DNA of 64,000 nucleotides from Pyrenochaeta sp. MPI-SDFR-AT-0127 (taxonomy: Eukaryota; Ascomycota; Dothideomycetes; Pleosporales; Cucurbitariaceae). The DNA is taken from positions 992,001 through 1,056,000 of the forward strand of contig JAGTJM010000003.1 of the NCBI GenBank assembly GCA_020747015.1, read 5' to 3'. Position 1 is the stretch's first letter, and the number at the start of each line of letters is the position of its first letter. The notes under the pieces were generated by a model. The model was not told where the DNA came from. It saw nothing but the letters and a program-made list of their open reading frames with translations, and ran no database searches. Shown in pieces: positions 9,101 to 15,706 of this stretch. Made by a program: the position numbers and the translations under genes.

Positions 9101-10785
9101 GCCACGCGCAAGTTATAGTACTTGGTAGGCATGTCCTTTCGGAGTGTGAAGACGTTGCCGCAGTACGGGAGTTCGTTGTGATGCAGAGTGACAAGGTACA
9201 GCAAGTTTCCGCTGCGCATGCTACCGTATAGCGCGTCAAAATAGTTTGGCGTGGCCGTCAGGACATGAGCGAACAGAGTTTTCAGGACCGGCTTCCATAC
9301 AGGTTCAGAAACGTCGATAATTTGCTGTGACTCGACGTAGTCGTCAGGTTTGCCACCCTTTTCGGGAACGTCACCAGGCTCGCGAGTGTTGCGGTAAGTA
9401 AGATATACGTCGGCCATATGTCTTGGTTGGACATCGGGCTTGGTGGCGTCGACGTAGTTGAATTGATGGCGAATGCGTATGAAAGACTTGGTGTCGAGGT
9501 TCTGGTGAAACTCGATGCGAGCAGTGTCATCACCTTTCTGCGTGAAGCCCTTGGTCAAGCCAATTCGCCTTGCCACTTGGCCAGCTTCTTTTCTAGCCCT
9601 GGCTTCTTGCTTGTCTTGCTCGTCTTGCTCGTCTTTATCCTTCCGCCCAGGAAGAATCTTCTGTTTATCCTCCACAGTCTTAAGCTCATCTTCGGCCTTC
9701 AAGTCTGTCTCAGAGACGGGGATCTGTCCGTAAGACATGACCTGGTGGTTGTTGAACAGCACTCGGATGATGCGTTTAGTGCCAATGTTCCATTTTAGGA
9801 TATAGCGGAGATAGTCGCGGAATGCGTTCACCTTGGACCTAGTCACCCCTTGCTGCCAGGCAGGTCTGATGCGAGCACGATATGCCTCAATAATGATGTC
9901 CTCTTCCTTGGGTTGGTACAACTGCTGACCGGGAAGCTGCGCAAGTTCTCTAGCAAATTTCTTGTTGACAACCGCGAGAAGTTCTTTCCTGCGAATTTCG
10001 GCGACGGTCTTGTTAAACTTCTCGAAGATAGCTTTCCGCAAGTCCCCGTTAACGTTGTCATGGATGAAGATTCCGAGTGTGCAGACTATCTTGTCTAGGT
10101 TCGCTTGTAGGTTCTCGTTGCGGATTTTGGTGACAGTCTGGTTTAGCTTCTTGATATGGGCCTTTTTCTGACCCTCATGCTCAATCCGACTGATTGAAGC
10201 TGTGATCACTTTCACCATTTTGTTTAAATTGGCCTCGTCAGGTTTAGGAGGAGCGTCATTGAGAACTGTAGCGGTAGCGGATTCTTCGTAACCGACGCCA
10301 AAGGATTTATTATCACTGGTATCATCAGATTGGGTGTTCGGCTCTGATACTTTGTCTTCTTTGAGTCCGGGAGCAGCGAGATACTCGAGAAGTTCGGAAA
10401 CAGGGTCAACGTCGCCGTCCGCCTGCTCCTGGGCTCGCTTGAGGTCGGTTTTGTACCGCTCAAAGTCACTTCCCATCAGATGTTCAGGCGGGTTGAGGTC
10501 AAGGAGGCGAACGTTGCGGACATCTTGCAGGCCTTGAACCTGGCCCGGGACAACGTATGCAACCATGGCGGGAAAGTTGTAAGAAGACAGCTTGGAGCGG
10601 GTTGTGAAACCAAGCGGGCGCTGGCCGTCAGGTTGTTTCTCGTCATTGTCGTCCTCATACTTAGGCTCATCGCTTTTTTTGAGCTGCGGGTAAAGAGACG
10701 CGCGAGATTTCTCATGCGTATGATTTTGCACGGACGACAGCTTGGTGGGTCGCTCCTGCTGGAAATACTGGTCGAGGTCATCCAT
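6160..10785 (-). CDS. UPF1-like superfamily 1 helicase of a repeated element
   Basis: One uninterrupted exon of 1541 residues; the first ATG in frame is at 10785 (MDDLDQYF). The C-terminal half has the SF1B motifs in order: Walker A GGPSGGGKT at 885-893, a motif Ia-like CAMQNETVDEL, motif II VEEAG at 1230-1234 (instead of the usual DEA-Q type), motif III GDWRQLSPI at 1258-1266, motif IV TPYKAQTEL, motif V TVDSMMGNQ at 1437-1445 and motif VI NVAATRA at 1467-1473. This is the UPF1/DNA2/SEN1 layout. An acidic, low-complexity insert (about 910-1010) separates motifs I and Ia. I recognise no domain in the first 880 residues; parts near 380-420 are highly charged. The 3' tail recurs in broken copies nearby, so I infer a transposon-borne or otherwise amplified gene. 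An open frame of this size beside decayed copies implies a young copy or selection. Confidence 0.85.
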   Translation of the reverse strand: MDDLDQYFQQERPTKLSSVQNHTHEKSRASLYPQLKKSDEPKYEDDNDEKQPDGQRPLGFTTRSKLSSYNFPAMVAYVVPGQVQGLQDVRNVRLLDLNPPEHLMGSDFERYKTDLKRAQEQADGDVDPVSELLEYLAAPGLKEDKVSEPNTQSDDTSDNKSFGVGYEESATATVLNDAPPKPDEANLNKMVKVITASISRIEHEGQKKAHIKKLNQTVTKIRNENLQANLDKIVCTLGIFIHDNVNGDLRKAIFEKFNKTVAEIRRKELLAVVNKKFARELAQLPGQQLYQPKEEDIIIEAYRARIRPAWQQGVTRSKVNAFRDYLRYILKWNIGTKRIIRVLFNNHQVMSYGQIPVSETDLKAEDELKTVEDKQKILPGRKDKDEQDEQDKQEARARKEAGQVARRIGLTKGFTQKGDDTARIEFHQNLDTKSFIRIRHQFNYVDATKPDVQPRHMADVYLTYRNTREPGDVPEKGGKPDDYVESQQIIDVSEPVWKPVLKTLFAHVLTATPNYFDALYGSMRSGNLLYLVTLHHNELPYCGNVFTLRKDMPTKYYNLRVAITNTPRIFVLVRGSDLPNILKSMMQDFKILAHFEPMLDFYKKPTQPFMNDKSVRPNDKCPRFVAPAKYVFETYKEFEQYTGLSALFEHRWRACQQTYTGTAAVFPVPGAYLHQIKLNLAYTLTLSLDNSCKRFPKLVSGDSVWVDFVQDETICGPAWRGQVTGSCLATQSGQITICVNRPLGDKEAVLDKVEHATITSQRLESMTPSQLQAWAHDNCNTKIRLLARNDVKEMRRIESNFNDMVIPRKLKEESTDKDVVLNTLQELMTCKDHSHLPASNLLQDIHPDQLGPAKALVYRMLRPYQVDIMKQWEQGHVFARNICLGGPSGGGKTYLIACVLLLHMLQIKAPLSDLQTADKERAALLRAPQKKADKANGNDGDELDIEKTNGDNTNLWGNAAGDNVWSDPAVTRTLADKDDTTAATKDDVAPTNVVPDKPSLSHPPVPPIPKKDKFFFEPGRVTFCAMQNETVDELFDKLSAMASAFAESLKIGPFLGIRLHSPTTEVNAVIAMIYPDFDDDKPDEAPYLLSGSERFKGLVNGSLYRNYIRQYQGSQYKDIRDARFRRIRGSLAHYTLELAQIIPPSRELQAVFSKKELEAIHKELKPLRDAEIDLIYEGGTMNSEIAGNIRNAARVAHRYLVMRASFIITPLAVATSSGFNIWRQSHVIAVEEAGRANGADAIGVPAKFWNAKLMAWVGDWRQLSPILFGPSLSNNFHAQGSVSFLARLWATGFHVPECNQTAHFKNATLLQLCQIVNDLPSLQAVEGSFDQHESKFASQVMTNVWGLPRHAVFIDVKDSLSRESATQSVYNVETAITLMNALVKRLQYVSGRTIAIMTPYKAQTELYEALIEHAILEAQKASQPETACRLSQVIVTTVDSMMGNQRPHIMFDMGESIGFIFDKQRFNVAATRATVSTEWYGDLLKFTSRGHVKIPRTHPFLKVKNRFKEDKAIITVDAPTRENYDQYGSVLHRLGIGRARR

Positions 10786-11149
10786 GATGAATGGCAACGA
10801 CGAGATTCGAGAATATTGGAGGGGTTGTCAAAGCTATGAGCTAACAAAACTGGAGTAGTAGCTAGTAGCTAGTAGCTAAGAAGAAAAAAGTGGAAGTTGT
10901 GCGTGTGCAGAGGTAGTTGTATCTAGCAAGCCCGCAGACTCTTCGTCAGAAGGCAGACGCGCTGGTGGTGAAGGTGAAATCTCCAATTGTCGCCATCAAA
11001 TTTTTAAGATTGCTCGAAGAAATAAGATTGAGGTGAAGGTGAGGGGGTTTTTTTTTCTAAGTAAAAGAGAGGTCGCAATAATCCTATCGTGGATCGTCGC
11101 TCGCATGGTGGCGACTGAAAGCTGGTCGATATCGTAAATTGGTGATAGA
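10786..11149. other. 5' flank of the helicase gene
   Basis: No gene. This is the presumed promoter and leader of the minus-strand helicase gene. It contains a short microsatellite at about 10853-10879 (TAGTAGC repeated about 3.5 times). The segment around 11058-11095 (AGTAAAAGAGAGGTCG, then CCTATCGTGGAT) has a looser second version near 11414-11450. These may be retroelement terminal sequence. Confidence 0.45.
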
Positions 11150-11395
11150 CCCTAAGGAGCTTCAACCTGAGAACGACGTATGGGACGACCGTAACGCTGT
11201 TCCCAGGCATTCACTGTCTCAGGAATGTCTGCGCGGAGGAGAGATTCTTCAAACCATGAGTCTTCTGACGCGTCGTATTCTTGCCATCAGACCTTGTAGT
11301 GCCGTTTCTTTGACCTTGTGTCGGTGATCGGTATACTGCGGCATTTTCCTCATTGCCCAGTTGCAAGACGATAAGTAGTCCTCGGCGTGGAAAGT
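11150..11395 (-). pseudogene. Ty3/gypsy chromodomain relic
   Basis: Read on the minus strand, this stretch keeps recognisable pieces of the C-terminal chromodomain of a chromovirus-type Ty3/gypsy integrase: a KKRHYKV-like strand, YDASEDSWFEE, then a helix ending NAWEQRYGRPIR. The order (beta strand, W-containing E/D-rich turn, C-terminal helix) fits a chromodomain. The frame changes between the first two pieces and no flanking pol frame remains, so it is a decayed fragment. In living elements this module guides integration to chromatin marks. Confidence 0.7.
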
Positions 11396-11769
11396 AAATT
11401 TTTGGTGTTTTGAAGTAAAAGGGAAGACAAATGTCCTATCGTGGACGCAGGCAGGACCGCAATAGTGCCGGGAATTAACGAGATGCTGGAGAGAGGCACC
11501 GCATAATGCGGATCGGGATGGCTCAGCTACCAAATGCTAGGGACAAGGTCCAAAAGGCTCAAAGTAGTACATCAAAATACAAGTATAGTACAAGGTTGGA
11601 CTCTGAAGGTTGAGCTTGAGAGGAGCTACCTATATAGGTGTCCTTGATAGCCAAGACACTAGTACCGATCAGGGCCCTCCATCGTTGTAAGGCGCTCCTG
11701 CCATAGCAAAATCCATATAATTCTCTATGGAGATTGGTTCACAACAATACAACGCGAGACTCGTGAGCA

Positions 11770-12160
11770 TCGTTCTTGCCCTTATGTTCGAGGATCCACC
11801 GCACCACTGTGGCTATTAGTGAAGTAAAAAGGCTACAATTCTCACACAACCCAAACAAATACTACGTCGGCTACCCTGGCGTCACGCTACTAGACCGAAA
11901 GGTGGATCAGTTCGGACTTTTGTTGACAGCCGAGCGACTTACAACATTGCGGAACATCCAGTTCCTAAAGACAGCGACACAGCTCAAGATCTAGATTAGA
12001 AAAGCCAGTTATGTAGAAGATAAATGCCCATACCGTATTATTTTAGCTACTCCGCTCAAAGATCTCAAAACAGAGCTCTTAACATCAGCACCAGCCAGCA
12101 AGTTTAAGAGACGGCCACACGGCGAGCGCCATCCCTTATTAAAGACAACGCAAACCTATG
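11770..12160 (+). pseudogene. Ty3/gypsy reverse transcriptase relic
   Basis: On the plus strand a peptide with KYYVGYPGVTLLDRKVDQFG, then AERLTTLRNIQFLKT, aligns by eye with the end of the reverse transcriptase domain of fungal gypsy elements, where a GYPSV-LL-RVD-LGL block precedes RTLSQLEKYLGLTGYLR. A further decayed piece follows to about 12160 (PLKDLKTELL). Stop codons interrupt it, and its strand is opposite to the chromodomain relic at 11150, so these are separate or rearranged insertions. Confidence 0.6.
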
Positions 12161-13179
12161 CATCACATTTCACGCTATATAGAAAATCCTCCGTCAGGAT
12201 ATTAAGCTACTCGAAACTAGCGGAAAATTGGCTTTTACAGCGACCGAAGCACACAACAGCGGGACAGCTGCGAAGCTGACGCACATTTATTGGCACGATC
12301 ACGGCAACCAAGAATCACAAAGCAGCACCTGCAGTAACGAGATCGGGCCGCACGACTAAGCTAATGAAAAAACTGGGCAGACACCGCAAGTACTAAAACA
12401 GGACAACATTTGGAACGAACAAGCAGCATGAGAAGACACCGTTGGCGGCGAGCGGAAAGAATGGAATATCTACAGCATACATGACTCGGAATGCACAATA
12501 CCGAATAAAATAACATGATGCCTTTGAACCTAGCCAATGCACTACATAGCGATTATGTATAGCTACAGCCTAGCCCTTATAGAATGGCTACTCCATAAGG
12601 AGCTTTTAACTACGTTCTTCACAATCATGATATGTAAGTACAGCCCGACCCTTAGGGAACGGCTGCTCCCCCAAGAGCCATTCAGCATCAGTAGAGAATA
12701 CAATGACAGTATAGAAAGAGCGATGAATGACCACCCGTGATGCAAACACCCCGTGCCTACACAACACCTACAACAAGTCGCCACCTCACACAGCCGCATA
12801 CCACCCGAGGAGGCGGTTTTTGACCGCCCCGCAAACATCATTAGAACTTTAGTTAGCCATCGCCATCGCATTGTGAAGCACCTTCAACTCTTTCACTGCA
12901 ACGAAAGCACAGCGCCAAAATGAGCGACCACTATACAGGATGGCGCTCTGTCACTGCTACTATGCACAACCACTGCGATCTTTCACTTCGTGAGAGAACG
13001 CTGCGCACCTCTCGCACGCATACAAATAAATCCTCCGCCACAGTCAACACCTTTCGTCCTACATCCCAAACCTAAGCATACGGTTAACAACGCTACGCTG
13101 GACTCATAGCTTAAATCTAGAGGCAATCACTAGTAGCGGGCAACCAGGCGCTACCAGCATCTATCAGAGGCAGCTTCTT
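12161..13179. other. Decayed repetitive sequence
   Basis: No gene supported. The first part may continue the gypsy relic on the plus strand but is too degraded to assign. Around 12564-12603 and 12639-12678 there is an imperfect direct duplication of about 40 bp (TACAGCC, then ACCCTTA, then GGCTGCTCC in the second copy), whose differences include several transitions. The remainder shows no recognisable feature. Confidence 0.4.
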
Positions 13180-13840
13180 CGCCTAGGAGCATAAAGTCCT
13201 ACACCTAGAACCACAAACCGTGACGCGGCAGTTATCTAGCGGAATGGGAACTCTGCAGCAGCGCGGAGGGAAGAGCGATATGTTGTCGAGCGCGCTGGTG
13301 AACAGATCAACGAGGCAAATACGATAGTACGTGTGGGCCTCTAGTTTACATTTAAGTGTGAGAGTGTTTTTACCGGAGGCAAACTCCATGCATACGCAGC
13401 ACTTGGTCAGCACATCGGAACCGAGGATCTTAGCTTTAGTATTGCCCTTCACATCATCAGCCTCGACGATTTGGATATCGCTAACAGGTGGTCGATAGGT
13501 GGGCTGGCACTTAAAGGCCGCTGCGTAATGCTCTCGTACTATAGCCCGTTGCTCGTCGCTACCACACTCGGGTGCACTGTAGAGTCTGGCCTCGTAGTCA
13601 GCGCTTTGCTTAACATCTGTATCGCTGAACGTTAGGCCCGCTAGTTACATAGCGAGCTGATGATCGCGGACCGCCCTCTTCTCTTCTTCTAAAAGCCTAG
13701 AGAAAGCGACGCGGTCCTCATGCTCCTCTCGCAAGATTTCGAGTAACAGGGCTTGGGCTGCTGTTCGAGTTCCTGTCGCATTATCTGAAAAGTCGTACGC
13801 GCATCACTATCGAGAATGTCTGCTTCGTCGTAGAGTCTTA
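13180..13840 (-). pseudogene. Broken RING/IBR-type ubiquitin ligase gene relic
   Basis: On the minus strand an 89-codon open piece (13183-13452) carries a RING-like pattern: CCVCMEFASGKNTL, then LKCKLEAHTYYRICLVDLF, then LFPPRCCRVPIPLDNCR. This resembles the first RING of fungal RING-between-RING proteins (C-x2-C, C-x-H, C-x2-C). The residue expected as Cys in the HTYCR motif is Tyr here, a TG to TA type change. Upstream pieces to about 13840 (DEADILDSDARTTFQ, RQELEQQ) look like the helical N-terminus of the same protein but are split by stops and frameshifts. I read it as a dead copy, perhaps RIP-damaged. Its 5' end abuts the repeat at 13848. Confidence 0.6.
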
Positions 13841-13847
13841 TAGAGTA

Positions 13848-14051
13848 GTGTGGAGTACTTCGAGATCCTAGGCTCCATCTCCACTAAAACTGATACACCA
13901 GTGTGGAGTACTTCAAGATCCTAGACTCTATCTTCATTGATGCTCGAAAGTTACTCCAGATATACCTCAAAGGCACAACTAACACCCTTGAAAACTCCCG
14001 CTTACGGTCGAAGTAACCAATAAGGTCTCGCCCTGCCAATTCCGAGTCTAT
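13848..14051 (-). repeat. Second copy of the helicase element 3' end
   Basis: This segment matches 5989-6191 over about 200 bp at roughly 93% identity by eye. It includes both direct-repeat units, the linker, and the last codons of the helicase up to about the GRAR tail. Homology ends abruptly after the shared GAGTCTAT, so the rest of the helicase gene is missing here. It shows that the helicase gene's 3' region is multicopy. Confidence 0.85.
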
Positions 14052-14340
14052 ATTCCGGAGCACTTCAAGGTCCTGGGCACCGCTCGAAAGTTATGGCTTA
14101 TACAGTAGTGTGCAGTACTTTAAGGTCCTAGGGAATGCCCGAAAGCCGAAGCTTATATAGTAGTGTAGAGTACTTCAATATCCCAGGCTCTATCTTCGGC
14201 AATGCTCGGAAGTCATGGCCTATACAGTAGTGTGGAGTACTTTAATATCCTAGACTCTATCTTTAGTATTACGAAAAAAATACTCCAAACATATCCTAAA
14301 GCCACAACTAATGTTTATGAGTAAGAGGATTATAACTGAG
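14052..14340 (+). repeat. Degenerate tandem array of the 50-66 bp unit
   Basis: At least three more units follow the second helicase tail, starting near 14109 (GTGTGCAGTACTTT), 14163 (GTGTAGAGTACTTC) and 14229 (GTGTGGAGTACTTT). A more damaged one begins near 14056. Each carries TCCTAGG- or TCCCAGG-like and CTCGAAAG-like cores, and units are joined by TATACAGTA or TATATAGTA. Length varies from about 53 to 66 bp. It extends the two-unit array seen beside the intact helicase. Confidence 0.7.
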
Positions 14341-14652
14341 TACTCACTTCGGGTAGAGGCTTGCGCGAAACTCGCAGCGAGCTTTCATCTTGAGTAGAGT
14401 AGGATAAAAGAGTTGTATTCTGAATATTCTGTCTGAGGTGTGTTATCTGTTATACTCCTGTTACCCTCCTACTATCCTCCTACTTATACTAGGAGCAGCC
14501 TAATACCGTGACTTATCGCGTGACGCAACGCCTCGCGTGATGCAAAGTTTTCTTCACACGATAATTCACGGTAGCTTAGCTAGGCCAGATCATTTCAGTT
14601 CGATCCGAACCCCATCGGCCCAAGTGGTATCTAAGATCACTACCTATGCACC
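14341..14652. other. Unassigned repeat-like sequence
   Basis: No coding sequence. A pyrimidine-rich run (CTCCTGTTACCCTCCTACTATCC near 14454-14477) and TATACT motifs resemble a retroelement terminal repeat, but I could not find paired ends, so this remains a guess. Confidence 0.3.
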
Positions 14653-14703
14653 GGCACACTAATACCCTTTATAACTCCCAATTACGGCCGAAATATCGAC
14701 TAG
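14653..14703 (-). repeat. Third fragment of the helicase tail
   Basis: About 50 bases (GGCACACTAATACCC, then CTCCCAATTACGGCCGAA) correspond to 6112-6163, the untranslated stretch just beyond the helicase stop codon. It is more diverged than the copy at 13848. Confidence 0.6.
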
Positions 14704-14868
14704 GAGGACTTGCGTATTAGCAGTGTGAATCTTCAGTCCAAAAACACAGGATAGATCGACGACCCTCAGACACCATAGCGTAGCAACTCAAACATTCACG
14801 GGACTCGCTCCATATGACTTTGAGCCTACTTTTGTTTTCATTGTGAATGACCTTAATCATGGTAAATT

Positions 14869-14962
14869 GCCATTCTTGCTTAAGCGAGTTTAAGCGCGTC
14901 CTCAGCTTAAGCGTGTATGTCCACTCTATCCCGGTGAAATTATCTAGCTAATTCATGATTTT
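14869..14962 (+). repeat. Dispersed 94-bp repeat, copy A
   Basis: This segment matches 20310-20403 in the same orientation with ten substitutions. Nine are transitions, and seven of the ten swap TG or CA with TA. It begins GCCATTCTTGCTT and ends ATGATTTT. It directly abuts a helicase-derived fragment at 14963. The pattern fits RIP acting on a duplicated sequence. Confidence 0.8.
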
Positions 14963-15009
14963 ATGGCTTTGTCTTCTTTGAATCGGTTCATGATTTTAAG
15001 GAAGGGATG
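14963..15009 (-). repeat. Fragment of helicase C-terminal coding sequence
   Basis: These 47 bases match 6248-6294, inside the helicase coding region (codons for LKVKNRFKEDKA), with three or fewer substitutions. It is a third independent trace of this gene in the island, cut off on both sides. Confidence 0.75.
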
Positions 15010-15039
15010 GCGACGATGTATTATGGCTCGTCATCAATA

Positions 15040-15300
15040 GTTTTGGCGGGCTCAACGGGTTTGTCAGGCATGTTGGGCTTGTCAGGCGAGGCAGGGTGTG
15101 TAGGCAAAGAAATGCCCTCCTCCGCAACCTCGACTACCTCGCCTGTGGAGACGGGTGTCGGATCAGAGGCAGTCGCTTCAAGATGAACAATCGAAATCAC
15201 CGGGGGATCTTCAAATGAGGAGGGAGGTCAAGCTTGAAAGTATTTTGGCTGACCTTTGCTATCACCTTAAAAGGGCAGTCTTCTACCACTGCTCAATCTT
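15040..15300 (-). pseudogene. Ty3/gypsy integrase C-terminal relic
   Basis: On the minus strand a KVIAKVSQNTFKLDLPPHLK block is followed, after a stop and a frame shift, by ISIVHLEA and a Pro/Asp-rich tail. In fungal gypsy elements the integrase C-terminus has GPFKV-hydrophobic-YKLDLPPHLKIHPVFSVAHLEP, so the order matches. This is a decayed fragment with no intact frame. It is a separate sequence from the chromodomain relic at 11150. Confidence 0.7.
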
Positions 15301-15706
15301 CTTTGTCACGATAAAATTATCCAATGACCACACCTGCATGCATCAAAAGCCAAAAAAAAGATAAAAGACATACAACAGCGGGGATTCGCCAGCAAGGCAT
15401 GCACCTTCTGTCAATACCGCCTACAATTGTGCAGGAGAATGCCGCCGGAATTGTTAGTAGTCTAAAACCCTTGCTGCCGGAATTCTTCACAACTTTGCTG
15501 TGTTGGGGTTCAAGCCACGCTGAACCAATCTCGCGATTTGTGAACACCTTAGATCTCTGAATTTGTTGACCAGACTCAGATGCTATGGCTATTAGGGAAG
15601 AAGAGGCTATAGTCACATTGCTTCAGTCATACGGGAACTTCAAAGATAAGATTACGTTTTCATTCGCTGACCAGATCCAACAATTGCCCGATTCGCTACG
15701 TCCCCC
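15301..15706. other. Edge of the repeat island next to the TRK gene
   Basis: Apart from the 5S fragment at 15368-15395, no feature is recognisable. The part from about 15640 to 15706 should hold the 3' untranslated region of the TRK gene. Confidence 0.4.
15368..15395 (-). repeat. Truncated 5S rRNA 3' end
   Basis: The minus strand reads GGCGAATCCCCGCTGTTGTA and ends TGT, the 3' end of fungal 5S rRNA, followed by CTTTTATCTTTTTTTT. Homology to 5S stops after about 25-28 bases. The T-rich 3' flank resembles that of the complete 5S gene at 20034, so a 5S gene with its flank was copied and then truncated. Confidence 0.7.

Noticed and set aside
6160..10785. Helitron interpretation of the helicase element
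   Set aside because: The helicase motifs are of the UPF1 type, not Pif1, and I see no Rep HUH nuclease motif, CTRR end or hairpin terminus.
14580..14640. tRNA-like GTTCGATCC sequence near 14600
   Set aside because: No matching A box, acceptor stem or anticodon arm could be folded around it.
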